A stretch of 64,000 nt of DNA from Glycomyces luteolus. GTDB taxonomy: Bacteria > Actinomycetota > Actinomycetes > Mycobacteriales > Micromonosporaceae. Within the stretch, counting starts at the first letter, position 1. The number at the start of each line of letters is the position of its first letter. The notes beneath the pieces were generated by a model. That model had not been told where the DNA came from. It made no database searches and saw only the letters and a list, made by a program, of their open reading frames with translations. Location of the stretch: contig NZ_JAPZVP010000002.1 in NCBI RefSeq assembly GCF_027622875.1, positions 273,989 to 337,988 of the forward strand, given 5' to 3'. This document shows positions 18,312 to 26,818 of this stretch, one piece after another. The position numbers were made by a program, and so were the translations under genes.

Positions 18312-19160
18312 TCACGGCATCGGCACGAACGGCTCCGTCAGGTGCGAGGAGGCCACGTGCAGCACGGCGCCCCCTTCGGTCCGCAGCAGCTGCTCCCTTG
18401 AGCGCCTTGCCGTCTCGCGGTCGATCTCGTACACGTACGCGAGGTCGGGGTACAGGAGCTGGATCGCGTTCACCAGCAGGTCGCCGGTGATGAGCACCGA
18501 CTCGCGGCCGTCCGCCACGACCACGCTCTGATGTCCCGGCGTGTGCCCCGGCGTCGCCACGACCCGGCCCGCGCGGAGCGGCGCGTCCCCTTCGAGCAGC
18601 CGCAGCTGCTCCGACGCCCTGAGCGGGTCGATGAGCGTCTCGCGGAGTTTCGGGTTGAGCATGTCGACGGCGTCGAACTCGGCCTGCTGGATGAGGTACT
18701 CGGCGTTGGGGAAGAACGGGCTGAGGCCGGTGCTAGGCCCGTCGCCGCTGGTGGTGACCGCCTCCTCGGCCACGACGGCCCAGCCGATGTGGTCGGTGTG
18801 GAGGTGCGTGAGCACCACGGTGTCCACTTCGGCCGGATCGATCCCGGCCGCCGCCAGCGACTCGGGGAGCTTGCCGGGCAGAGGCGCCCAGGTGGCGGGG
18901 GCGTCGGCCGGGCCGATCCCGGCGTCCACCAGCGTGATGCCCTTCGGGCCGCGGATCGCGAAGGCCCGGAAGTTGAGCGACCAGCGGCCCTCGGCGTCGA
19001 CCGCGCCGGGGTCGAAGCGGTCGACCGCCGCCCATTGCGCGGGCGTCGCGTCCGGGAAAGCCGCTTCCCGGGACGTGAACGGGAAGGGGCCCGCGCCGTC
19101 GGCGAGGGCGATGATCTCGGACGAACCGATCCGGATCGCAGGAGTCGGGGCAACAGGCAT
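18312..19160 (-). CDS. MBL-fold metallo-hydrolase
   Basis: The 282-residue protein carries the metallo-beta-lactamase metal motif HLHTDHIGW, the later His in VATPGHTPGH and the bridging Asp in ITGDLLVN. All are expected ligands for a dinuclear zinc or iron site. It resembles AHL-lactonase/PNGM-like MBL hydrolases by length and by the LNFRAFAIRGPKGITLVDAG opening. No signal peptide is seen, so it should be cytosolic. The substrate may be a lactone, ester or thioester, but this is not determinable. The start at ATG 19160 lacks a strong ribosome binding site. Confidence 0.88.
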   Translation of the reverse strand: MPVAPTPAIRIGSSEIIALADGAGPFPFTSREAAFPDATPAQWAAVDRFDPGAVDAEGRWSLNFRAFAIRGPKGITLVDAGIGPADAPATWAPLPGKLPESLAAAGIDPAEVDTVVLTHLHTDHIGWAVVAEEAVTTSGDGPSTGLSPFFPNAEYLIQQAEFDAVDMLNPKLRETLIDPLRASEQLRLLEGDAPLRAGRVVATPGHTPGHQSVVVADGRESVLITGDLLVNAIQLLYPDLAYVYEIDRETARRSREQLLRTEGGAVLHVASSHLTEPFVPMP

Positions 19161-19200
19161 GCCGCGATCTTGCCACGTGACACGAGCAGGTGCTGCAGCA

Positions 19201-20451
19201 CTACCGGCCTGCATTCGGTGCCACGACGGGTCGGCGGAACAAGCCCTCCCCGAGGCAGATCGCGGCGGCGATGAGCACGAGTGCGGCGAGGAGCGCGAAC
19301 ATCCGGGGGTGACCGCCGGTCCAGTCAATGAGGACCGCACCAGCCCAGGGGCTGAGGGCGATCGCGATGGTGGCGGGGGCACTGAGGATGCCGTGGAGCG
19401 TGGCGTAGCCGCTGGGCCCCCAGCGGTCGGTGATGGCGGTGGCGTCGAGCAAGGTGAAGGCGCCGCGGGCGGCGCCGAGGAGGATGACAGCGGTGAACAC
19501 CAGGCCGAGGGGCCCCGCGATGAGTGCGGTGGCCAGAGTGGCCGCGGCGCCGATGGCGAGGATGATCACGGCCCGAATGGTCGGGCCGGTGCGGATCGTG
19601 ATGGGTGCATAGGCGATGCGACCGAGGAGTTGGCCCGCGCCGCAGATGCCGAGGGCCCAGGCGGCAGTGGCGGTGTCCATGCCGCGTCCGGTCATGAGCG
19701 GGACCAGGTAGAGGTTCGAGGTGCTCATCGCGAACGCGGCCAAGGCGATCGCGACGGCGAGGGCGATGAACGTCGGTTTGGTGATGATCTTTCTCCGGTC
19801 CGGAACGGGCGAGGTCCCCTCGCCGTTCGCGTCCGAAAGAGGAGCGGGCCATGGCGGGTTGAGGGCGATGGCGTGGGCCGGGATCGTGACGGCCGCCAGG
19901 ATCGCGGCGAGAGCGAGATAGGCGCCGCGCCAGTCGAGGTGGCTCGCGAGGTACGCGGTGAAGGGTGCGTAGACCGTGCTGGCGAGGCCTCCGGCGAGGG
20001 TGAGGATGGTCAGGGCCTGGACGCGTTTAGGGCCGTACCAGATGGTGATGGCTGCGAATGCGGGCTTGTAGAGGACGGCGGCCTGGGCGATGCCGGCGAG
20101 GATCCAGGCGGTGGTGAACGTCCATAGGTTCGGCGCGGTCGCAACGCCGGCGAGTGCGACCGCGGCGAGTACCGAGCCCGTGGTCATCACGAGGCGTGGT
20201 CCGAGGCGGTCGAGCAGGTGCCCGACCGCGATCCCCGCCAGGGCGGAGGCGGCGAGCCCGGCGGAGAAGGCGCCCATGACGGCGGCCGTTGACCACCCGG
20301 TGTCGGCGGTGATGTAGCCAAGCAGGACTGGGAGGGCGTAGAAGAGGACGCCCCAGCTGGTGATCTGGGTGGTGCACAGGGCAATGAGGACACGGCGCGG
20401 CACGGGTGGGTGCGCGCTGGCGGTCTCGAGGGGTGCGGTGCGGGTGGCCAT
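19201..20451 (-). CDS. MFS transporter of the arsenic-type cassette
   Basis: The 416-residue, twelve-helix MFS protein has VGHLLDRLGPRLVMTTG as its motif A loop after helix 2 and a charged central loop (PLSDANGEGTSPVPDRRKII) near residues 205-225. It follows the FAD monooxygenase by 10 bp on the same strand, and both are divergent from an ArsR repressor. Actinobacterial ars islands commonly combine ArsR, an ArsO-like monooxygenase and an MFS efflux protein, so export of an arsenical or related product is likely. The family alone does not prove the substrate. Confidence 0.85.
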   Translation of the reverse strand: MATRTAPLETASAHPPVPRRVLIALCTTQITSWGVLFYALPVLLGYITADTGWSTAAVMGAFSAGLAASALAGIAVGHLLDRLGPRLVMTTGSVLAAVALAGVATAPNLWTFTTAWILAGIAQAAVLYKPAFAAITIWYGPKRVQALTILTLAGGLASTVYAPFTAYLASHLDWRGAYLALAAILAAVTIPAHAIALNPPWPAPLSDANGEGTSPVPDRRKIITKPTFIALAVAIALAAFAMSTSNLYLVPLMTGRGMDTATAAWALGICGAGQLLGRIAYAPITIRTGPTIRAVIILAIGAAATLATALIAGPLGLVFTAVILLGAARGAFTLLDATAITDRWGPSGYATLHGILSAPATIAIALSPWAGAVLIDWTGGHPRMFALLAALVLIAAAICLGEGLFRRPVVAPNAGR

Positions 20452-20461
20452 GGGGTCAGGT

Positions 20462-21532
20462 CTATCCGATTTCCTTGCGAGTGTTCAGCACGAGGGCGGA
20501 CAGCGGTCGGGCGATGCGGGCCGCGTCGAGGCCGACGCCTCGGATGCTCGCCGAGGAGAGGCTGCGCTGCCATTCGAGTCCGACGAACGCCAGGCCCGTC
20601 AGGGTGCTGGCGTGACCGCCTTTGCGGCGCGGGCGGCCTTGATCGTCAAGGACGTCGAGCCCGGAGAGGTAGTCGAGGGCGGGCCGGTATCCGGTGGCGA
20701 GGATGACGGCGTCGACGTGCTCGTCGGCGCCATCACTCCAGTTGACGTGGTCGGCTCCTAGGGAAGTGAACATGGGCCGGTGGTCGGGTCGCCCGGCGGC
20801 GATGGCGGTGCGGTAGCGGCCGGTGTCCAGGACGGGGACCGTCGGCGGGTGGGTCAGGAGGCGGCCGACGGGGGCGGTGTCGAGCCCGGTGACGGTGTAC
20901 CAGAAGTGCAGGTCCCGTCCGAGTGGTCGTTGCGGTGCGAAGCGGAGCTTCCCGCGGGTGGTGACGGTGACGCGGGCGGCCTCGGCGAGTTCGGTGGCGA
21001 TCTGGACGGCGGAGTTGCCACCGCCGACGACCAGGACCCGCTGCCCGGCGAAGGGCTCGGGCCGCTGATAGTCGGCGGCATGGAGGACCGTTCCGGTGAA
21101 TCTGTCGAGGCCGGGGAGGGCGGGCCGGTGGGGGTTGGTGAAGCCCCCGGTCGCGGCGACAACGGTGCGGGCGTGGAGGCGGCGGCCGTCGGCCAGGTGC
21201 GCGATGAAGATCCCGTGATGGTGCTCGAGCGCCCGGACGCAGTGGTCGGTGCGGATGTCGGCGTCGAGCCGCTCGGCGTACGCCGCAAGGTAGTCGGTGA
21301 CTTCGTCGCGGTGCGGGTAGCGGTCGGGATCGCCGGGGAAGGGCATCCCGGGCAGGGCGGAGTAGCGGGCCGGGGAGAACAGGGTCAGCGATTGGTAATA
21401 CTTCGGCCATGCACCGGTCGGGGCGTCACCTGCTTCGAGGACGACTGGGCTGATGCCGTGCTTGCGGAGGGCGTATGCGGCGGCGAGGCCGGACTGACCG
21501 GCGCCGATGACGAGGGTGTCGATGAGGTCCAT
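20462..21532 (-). CDS. FAD/NAD(P)-dependent monooxygenase, ArsO-like
   Basis: The 356-residue flavoprotein has an N-terminal FAD Rossmann motif (LVIGAGQSGLAAAYALRKHG, residues 7-26) and a second NADPH motif (VLVVGGGNSAVQIATELAE, near residue 165). Between them is a TGxF-type block (VVAATGGFTNPHRPALPG), and a C-terminal ATGYRPALDYL follows. This is the layout of class B flavin monooxygenases of the ArsO type found in arsenic operons. It is the first gene of a two-gene operon with the MFS transporter and is controlled from the ArsR operator. An oxidising role on arsenicals is inferred. Confidence 0.87.
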   Translation of the reverse strand: MDLIDTLVIGAGQSGLAAAYALRKHGISPVVLEAGDAPTGAWPKYYQSLTLFSPARYSALPGMPFPGDPDRYPHRDEVTDYLAAYAERLDADIRTDHCVRALEHHHGIFIAHLADGRRLHARTVVAATGGFTNPHRPALPGLDRFTGTVLHAADYQRPEPFAGQRVLVVGGGNSAVQIATELAEAARVTVTTRGKLRFAPQRPLGRDLHFWYTVTGLDTAPVGRLLTHPPTVPVLDTGRYRTAIAAGRPDHRPMFTSLGADHVNWSDGADEHVDAVILATGYRPALDYLSGLDVLDDQGRPRRKGGHASTLTGLAFVGLEWQRSLSSASIRGVGLDAARIARPLSALVLNTRKEIG

Positions 21533-21540
21533 CTCCGCAT

Positions 21541-21578
21541 CATATCGTCATTCCACGATTTCACGAAATGACGATATG
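21541..21578. promoter_or_regulatory. ArsR operator, 12-bp inverted repeat
   Basis: catatcgtcatt (21541-21552) and aatgacgatatg (21567-21578) are exact reverse complements 14 bp apart. They fill the 62-bp gap between the divergent monooxygenase and ArsR genes. Imperfect symmetry continues in the spacer around atttcacgaaat. The position covers both promoters, as expected for an autoregulating ArsR/SmtB repressor. Confidence 0.8.
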
Positions 21579-21594
21579 TATCTAGGATGGGACC

Positions 21595-21909
21595 ATGGCG
21601 ACTGCGACTCACGACCCTGCTCCGCCCGCCCCCGACGAGACGACCGCGCGGTTCCTGAAGGCCCTGGCGAGCGAGGCCCGCCAGCGGTTGATGCTCCAGT
21701 TCGCGGGAGGTGCCGAGCTGAGCGTGGGGGAGGTGGCCGAGCGGTTGGAAATCGGACAGTCCACCGCCTCCCAGCAGCTCGCACAGCTGAAGGATGGCGG
21801 GCTGCTCACCAGCCGCCGGGAGGCGAAGACCGTCTACTACCGCGCGGACAAGGTCCGGATCGGTGCCGCGCTCGATCGACTCCGCGGCTTCCTCGACGGC
21901 TGCTGTTGA
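21595..21909 (+). CDS. ArsR/SmtB family repressor
   Basis: The 104-residue protein is a typical ArsR winged helix: FLKALASEARQRLMLQF, then LSVGEVAERLEIGQSTASQQ and LAQLKDGGLLTSRREAKTVY (residues 20-82). It lacks the ELCVCDL metal site in the recognition region but ends in Cys-Cys after GFLDG, a terminal thiol pair that could bind As(III) as in some atypical ArsR proteins. It is divergent from the monooxygenase/MFS operon, with a perfect dyad in between, and should repress both directions until the metalloid binds. Confidence 0.9.
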   Translation: MATATHDPAPPAPDETTARFLKALASEARQRLMLQFAGGAELSVGEVAERLEIGQSTASQQLAQLKDGGLLTSRREAKTVYYRADKVRIGAALDRLRGFLDGCC

Positions 21910-22072
21910 CTCCGCGGGCGGAGCCAAGGACGAGACGGTCGCAAGCGCACCGCCGAACCGCCCGTTACCAGGCGGGTTGCCCTGGAGCCCACTCCAGGTC
22001 CTACACTTCGGGCCGTACCAGCCCGGAAGGCGCGACCCGCGCGCGAAGGGCGCGACCAAAAGGGGGAACGCG

Positions 22073-22927
22073 ATGACACGCGTGGCAGTGACCGGCGGCA
22101 GCGGCAAACTCGGACGCGCGTGCGTCCGCGATCTGATCGAGCACGGCTACGAGGTCGTCAACCTCGACCGCGCCCCTTCGCCCGACAACCTCGCGCCGTT
22201 CCTCCAGATCGACCTCACCGACCACGGCCAGGTCGCCTCCGCCCTCAGCGGCGTCGACGACCGCTACGAAAGCCTCGACGCCGTCGTCCACCTCGCCGCC
22301 GTCCCCGCCCCGGGCCTGCGCCCCAACTCGGCGATCTTCCACAACAACATGCTCAGCACCTACAACGTCTTCGCCGCCGCCAAGACCGCCGGCATCGACA
22401 ACATCGTCTGGGCCTCAAGCGAAACGGTCCTCGGCCTCCCCTTCGAGACTCCGCCGCCCTACCTCCCGGTCGACGAGGAGTACGCCCCCCGCCCCGAATC
22501 CACCTACTCCCTCGTCAAGACCCTCGAAGAGACCATGGTCGACCAGCTCTGCCGCTGGAACCCCGGCCTCAAAGCCACCGGCCTGCGCTTCTCGAACGTC
22601 ATGTACGTCGAGGACTACGCCGCCTTCCCGGCCTTCAACGACGATCCGACCCTCCGCAACTGGAACCTCTGGTCCTACATCGACGCCCGCGACGGCGCGC
22701 TGGCCATCCGCCTCGGCCTCGAACGCGAAGGCACCGGCAAGGAGGTCTTCGTGATCGCCTCGCCCGACACCGTGATGACCACGCCCACACCGGAACTCGT
22801 GCAGGCGCACTACCCGGGCCTCGAACTCAAGCGCCCGGTCGAAGGCCACGAGACGCTCCTGTCGATCGACAAGGCCCGCAGGATCCTCGGCTACGACCCG
22901 AAGCACACCTGGCGCGACCACGTCTAG
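22073..22927 (+). CDS. NAD-dependent epimerase/dehydratase-type SDR
   Basis: The 284-residue extended SDR has the nucleotide motif VTGGSGKLGRAC at residues 5-16, an AVVHLAA block, the catalytic Ser in ASSETVLG and the YSLVK (YxxxK) pair. The C-terminal substrate domain is short. It is similar to UDP-sugar epimerase-like or uronate dehydrogenase-like SDRs of actinomycetes, but the substrate is unknown. ATG 22073 is preceded by an AGGGGG ribosome binding site; the region back to the ArsR stop (21910-22072) has no gene. A hairpin terminator follows the stop by 7 bp. Confidence 0.88.
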   Translation: MTRVAVTGGSGKLGRACVRDLIEHGYEVVNLDRAPSPDNLAPFLQIDLTDHGQVASALSGVDDRYESLDAVVHLAAVPAPGLRPNSAIFHNNMLSTYNVFAAAKTAGIDNIVWASSETVLGLPFETPPPYLPVDEEYAPRPESTYSLVKTLEETMVDQLCRWNPGLKATGLRFSNVMYVEDYAAFPAFNDDPTLRNWNLWSYIDARDGALAIRLGLEREGTGKEVFVIASPDTVMTTPTPELVQAHYPGLELKRPVEGHETLLSIDKARRILGYDPKHTWRDHV

Positions 22928-22934
22928 GCGTCGC

Positions 22935-22960
22935 AAGGGCGGGACCGGAGTCCCGCCCTT
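22935..22960. terminator. Bidirectional hairpin terminator
   Basis: aagggcggga (22935-22944) and tcccgccctt (22951-22960) form a perfect 10-bp stem around a 6-nt loop, between the convergent SDR and lipoprotein genes. There is no long U-tract, as is common in actinomycetes. Confidence 0.8.
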
Positions 22961-22975
22961 GAGCGACAACGCTGC

Positions 22976-24202
22976 TCAGCCCGCGATCAGCTCCTGCGCC
23001 TTGACGGTGTATTCGCGGATCTCCTCCTGCCAGGCGTACGTGTCGACCTCGATCGCCGCGTACTGCTCGGCCACCACAGTGTCGTAAGTGGACGTCGCGG
23101 TCTCGCGGTACCCCGTCTCGTCACCGCAGTAGGCGAACGCCACCGCCATCTCGACCTCGTACGCGCGCTTCCCGTCAAAGTCGGCGGGCACGTCCGCGGG
23201 CAGGTCGGGAGCGGCCGGGTGCGTGTCCGCGACCGCCTCCTCGCCCGGCGGCAGGCCCTCGTCGAACGGCGCACCCGTGTACAGCATCGCGGCGTAGTCG
23301 GCCATCACGAGCCGCCCGGTGTCGTTGAACTCCCAACCGGCGTAACCGGCCTCGGCGATGCAGTCGAGGAAGACGCCGTGCTCTCCGGCCATGCGGTTCG
23401 CGTACTCGGCCTCCATCGCCTCGTAGTCGACCTCCGGTTGCTCCGGCCGCCACCGCCAGACGAGGTAGCCCCCGTCGAAATCGAGCTCGACCTGCTTCGG
23501 CTCCCCGTAGAGCGCCTCGATCATCTCCAGCAGGCAGCCGCCCGGTTTCGGATCGCCCGGCATATCGCCGTCACCGAACTCCAGCGAACCGTCCTCCGAG
23601 GATCCCCCATCGCCGGACGGCTCCCCGGTGCCCTCGAGCGCCGCCGTGGCCTCCTCGCCCTGGTAGGCGACGCTCCAGGCGCGGCGCTCGTCATCGGGCA
23701 GCGACTCGAACGCCGAGTTGTCGAACACGGGCTCGTCCGCGAAAGGATCGGGGAACGCCGCCTCGTAGTAGTCCTGCGTCTCGTCGGACTCGAACATCTC
23801 CTCGGTATTGGCCCACCAGCCGAAACCCCAATCCGCGGCGATCGACGCCTCCGGAAGGAATTCCTGCGTCGGGTAGTAGTCGACGAGCGAGCTGAGCTCG
23901 TACGGCTCGTGCTGGCCCAGCTCCCGCTGGTCGTGCACGTCGAAACCCTGCTCCTCAAGGCATGCGGCGATCACGCGGTCCTCCGCCGCGTCCAGTTCCT
24001 TCGAGAGCCGCACGTTCTCGTTGGCCATCTCGAGCAGGCCTGCCGCGTCCACGGTCTCGCCGTCCGCCGCCGCATCGGTCGCGTCGTCGGAACCGCCTCC
24101 CGCTTCGGTGCAGGCCGCGGTGGCGGCCAGCGCCGCGACGCCGATCAGTCCCGCCAGGTGCCGCCAACGGGCAGTGAGGTCTTGCCGGTCGAATTCACGC
24201 AT
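22976..24202 (-). CDS. Secreted lipoprotein, paralogue A
   Basis: The 408-residue protein has a basic N-terminus and hydrophobic core ending in the lipobox LAATAAC (Cys near residue 31), so it is predicted to be a lipid-anchored extracytoplasmic protein. The mature part is strongly acidic. It shares ordered blocks with the lipoprotein at 26819-27952: AEDRVIAACLEEQGFDVHD, a WGFGWW block, PGGCLLEMIEALYGEP, FLDCIAEAGYAGWEF and a C-terminal TYAWQEEIREY. Four Cys occur at equivalent positions. It is the last gene of the minus-strand run MBL-HAD-DUF6891-lipoprotein. No known domain is recognised; ATG 24202 is the first start before the signal sequence. Confidence 0.75.
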   Translation of the reverse strand: MREFDRQDLTARWRHLAGLIGVAALAATAACTEAGGGSDDATDAAADGETVDAAGLLEMANENVRLSKELDAAEDRVIAACLEEQGFDVHDQRELGQHEPYELSSLVDYYPTQEFLPEASIAADWGFGWWANTEEMFESDETQDYYEAAFPDPFADEPVFDNSAFESLPDDERRAWSVAYQGEEATAALEGTGEPSGDGGSSEDGSLEFGDGDMPGDPKPGGCLLEMIEALYGEPKQVELDFDGGYLVWRWRPEQPEVDYEAMEAEYANRMAGEHGVFLDCIAEAGYAGWEFNDTGRLVMADYAAMLYTGAPFDEGLPPGEEAVADTHPAAPDLPADVPADFDGKRAYEVEMAVAFAYCGDETGYRETATSTYDTVVAEQYAAIEVDTYAWQEEIREYTVKAQELIAG

Positions 24203-24243
24203 ACGCCGGAGACGCCGCGAACCGCCGCGAGAGTTGCAGACGG

Positions 24244-25155
24244 CTACTGAAGCCGTTTGCGCCATTCGAGGTCGGTGATCCGCACCCGCGTGGCCTCCGA
24301 GCCGTCCCAGCTGGTCTGGAACCCGTGCGCCTGGAGGACCTGCACCACCTCGTGCCCGACGGCGACGGTCTCCTCGGTCAGGTTCGACCGCGAACCGTAG
24401 GCGAGGTAGAGGACGCCGTCGCCCGCGGTCTCGGTGTCCTGCATATGGAAGAACACGTAGCCGCGGTGCTCGGGGCCGGCCTCGTCCCAGATCTCGGTCG
24501 TCCCGCAGCGCTGGCAGCACGCGAAGTGCTCGCGGGCGACGATGCCGCCCCGGTCGAGCTCTGCGAACGCCTCGGTGAGCCGGTCGCAGTCCGTTACACC
24601 CCAGGTCGCCTGCTCCGCAACGCGTTCGCGCCACATCGGGGCGAGGATCTCGCGGGCCTGGGCCCGGGTGATCGGCGGGTCCGCCTCGGACATCTCCTCG
24701 AGTTCCTGCACCATCCGGTCGAAGGAGAGGTAGCCCTCGTCGAGGTATTTGGCGGCCAGGACCGTGGTCTCCGCGGCGGCCTCGGGGGCGGGCGCGGGCA
24801 CCGGCTCGGGGTCCCACCAGGCCGCGGGCTCCCACGGATGCGCGCTGTCCCAGCCGGGTTCGTCCCGCGCCCACGCCACGAACAGCGCCGCCGCGGCCTC
24901 CACTTCGAGCGACGCCTCCATCCAGGGATCGTCGCCGATCCGGAAGGACACGTCGACGAGGCCGGTGCCCTCCTCGCCCGCGGCCTGGATCGTGTCGTGC
25001 GGCTGGTCGGGGATGCGCTGCACGACGATCCACTCCGAGGAGCCGTCGTCCAGGCATCGCACGCGCTCGGCGAGGGCGCTCGCGTTCGGCCGGGAGAAGG
25101 TCCGGTTCAGGTCGTCGTAGCCGCGGATCGGCAGCGGCGCTTCAGGGGTGCTCAT
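24244..25155 (-). CDS. DUF6891-type protein
   Basis: The 303-residue protein's C-terminal half contains a segment characteristic of DUF6891: TEAFAELDRGGIVAREHFAC, then CQRCGTTEIWDEAG and GYVFFHMQDTETA. A CCxxC cysteine cluster may bind metal. The N-terminal half is variable and Pro/Glu-rich. No catalytic role is known for the family. Its start lies inside the end of the upstream HAD gene (14-bp overlap), so the two are translationally coupled. It probably works with the HAD and MBL enzymes of the same operon, but no pathway is evident. Confidence 0.75.
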   Translation of the reverse strand: MSTPEAPLPIRGYDDLNRTFSRPNASALAERVRCLDDGSSEWIVVQRIPDQPHDTIQAAGEEGTGLVDVSFRIGDDPWMEASLEVEAAAALFVAWARDEPGWDSAHPWEPAAWWDPEPVPAPAPEAAAETTVLAAKYLDEGYLSFDRMVQELEEMSEADPPITRAQAREILAPMWRERVAEQATWGVTDCDRLTEAFAELDRGGIVAREHFACCQRCGTTEIWDEAGPEHRGYVFFHMQDTETAGDGVLYLAYGSRSNLTEETVAVGHEVVQVLQAHGFQTSWDGSEATRVRITDLEWRKRLQ

Positions 25156-25786
25156 TGCGAATGATGTCCTTCAGTTCGATCAACTTCTCGATGCGATGGC
25201 TCGCCTGCGCGAAGTCGTGTCCTGCGGTGAAGTCGTTGTGGACGATGACGCAGTCGATGCCGGCCGCGACGGCCGATCGCAGGCCTCGGGAGGAGTCCTC
25301 GACGACGAGCGTCGCCTCCTTGGAGGCGCCGAGGCGCTCGAGGCCGGTCAGGTACGGCTCGGGGTGCGGCTTGGCGAGCGCGTAGTCCTCGCGGGCGAGC
25401 ACGAACTCCATGAACTTCCTGATCTGGCGGTGCTCGTGGATGAGCTCGAAGTCCACTCGCTTCGCGGTCGTCACGATCGCCATGCGCACGTAGGCCGACA
25501 GTTCGGCGAGCGCCTCGACGACGCCTTCGATCCCGATGTCCTCGGTCCGCAGGTACTCCTGGTAGTACTCGTCGCGAACCTTCCGCTGCCTGTCGATGGT
25601 CGCCTCGTCGATGCCCGCGGCCCTGGCCTGGGCCCATGTGCCCGCGCTCCGGGTCATGTCCCGCAGGTACTGGTCCTTGTCCAGGGCGAAGCCGACGTCG
25701 GCGAGGGCGCGCTCCCCGGCCTTGTAGTACCAGGCTTCGGTGTCCACCAGTACGCCGTCGTGGTCGAAGAGCACGAACTGTTTCAC
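25142..25786 (-). CDS. HAD superfamily phosphatase/phosphoglucomutase-like
   Basis: The 214-residue HAD-IA enzyme has motif I FDHDGVLVDTE (residues 7-17, with nucleophile and acid Asp), motif II Thr in IVTTAKR, motif III Lys in LAKPHPEPYL and motif IV VVEDSSRGLRSAVAAG. A four-helix cap lies between motifs I and II. The combination is typical of small-molecule phosphatases and beta-phosphoglucomutase-like proteins acting on sugar phosphates in the cytosol. It lies 15 bp after the MBL gene and overlaps the DUF6891 gene. A specific substrate cannot be named. Confidence 0.9.
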   Translation of the reverse strand: MKQFVLFDHDGVLVDTEAWYYKAGERALADVGFALDKDQYLRDMTRSAGTWAQARAAGIDEATIDRQRKVRDEYYQEYLRTEDIGIEGVVEALAELSAYVRMAIVTTAKRVDFELIHEHRQIRKFMEFVLAREDYALAKPHPEPYLTGLERLGASKEATLVVEDSSRGLRSAVAAGIDCVIVHNDFTAGHDFAQASHRIEKLIELKDIIRNEHP

Positions 25787-25801
25787 TGCCAGGACCCCTC
25801 G

Positions 25802-26707
25802 TCAGACCTCGAACCAGATGTGGAAGTCGTCGTACTTGTGGATGCCCGGTGCGCCGCCGATCTCGCTCACGGCCTCCTGCAGCGCCCGCAGCTGCCCCAC
25901 CCGCATCGGCAGTGCCGCCTCGTCCGGCTGGTAGGTCCAGCCGCGCGGATAGTCGACCCCCGGTTGGACCGACATCTCGACATGGCAGCCGAGCACGCGC
26001 GACACCGGATGCGCCTCGCACCACGCCACCAGTCGGTCCACAGTGTCCGCGAACGCGTCCCAGTCCTGCACGTACAGGCGGCCCGGATAGAACGTGTCCC
26101 CGGTGAGCAACATCCGGGTCCACCGGTCGTAGAACACGGTCCCCGACGCGTGATGCCCCGGCCCGGGCACGACATCGACCACCCGGCCGCCCAAGTCGAG
26201 CTCGCGCGGCGTCGCGGGCCAGTCGTCGAACCCGTAGAACGCCCGCACCGCATAGAGACCGGTACCGACCACAACGGTGTCGGGACGGTCCGCGAACTGC
26301 CCGTCGGCCGCCTTGTGGTCGCCGTGGCCGTGCGTGTGGGCGACGATCAGCCGGTACCCCTCGCGCGGATGGCGCGCCAGCCAATCCTCGATATGCGCGT
26401 CCACGACCGCGCGCAAAGGGAAGTACGCGGGCTCCGGGGTCGCCCCGGTGTCGATCAGCAGCGCCGCGTCATTGCCGAACAGCAGGAACATGAACGGCGC
26501 CTCGTAGTGCACGGACTTGTTCTGGCGCATGATGATCGTGCGCTCATCGACGGCGTGCGACTGGATCTCCGGAGCCGGATCGTGCTTCGCCGAGGGCCAG
26601 CCCGCATGCCAGTCCACGTCCAGATCGGGCTCGCACCCGCCCGGACCGAACGGCACCGGGTCCCCGGACGGTTCCGCGGCCCCCGCCGGACGCTCATCGA
26701 TAGCCAT
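25802..26707 (-). CDS. MBL-fold metallo-hydrolase
   Basis: The 301-residue protein has the MBL motif in AHTHGHGDHKAADG (HxHxDH), a second His pair in PGPGHHASG, the bridging Asp in LLTGDTFYPG and a late His in LGCHVEM. This is a complete dinuclear metal site. It begins the four-gene minus-strand operon and is divergent from lipoprotein paralogue B. No signal sequence is present. Hydrolytic activity is expected, but the substrate is unknown. ATG 26707 is selected because the further upstream frame enters the divergent promoter region. Confidence 0.87.
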   Translation of the reverse strand: MAIDERPAGAAEPSGDPVPFGPGGCEPDLDVDWHAGWPSAKHDPAPEIQSHAVDERTIIMRQNKSVHYEAPFMFLLFGNDAALLIDTGATPEPAYFPLRAVVDAHIEDWLARHPREGYRLIVAHTHGHGDHKAADGQFADRPDTVVVGTGLYAVRAFYGFDDWPATPRELDLGGRVVDVVPGPGHHASGTVFYDRWTRMLLTGDTFYPGRLYVQDWDAFADTVDRLVAWCEAHPVSRVLGCHVEMSVQPGVDYPRGWTYQPDEAALPMRVGQLRALQEAVSEIGGAPGIHKYDDFHIWFEV

Positions 26708-26818
26708 GACACCAAAGTAAAGGCCCACTATGCTCCGGTCGCCGCACCCCCGTGCGATTCGATACAGTGGCCGCACAAAGACCCCACCGCACCCCAAACC
26801 CGGAAGGCGGTCGCCGCC

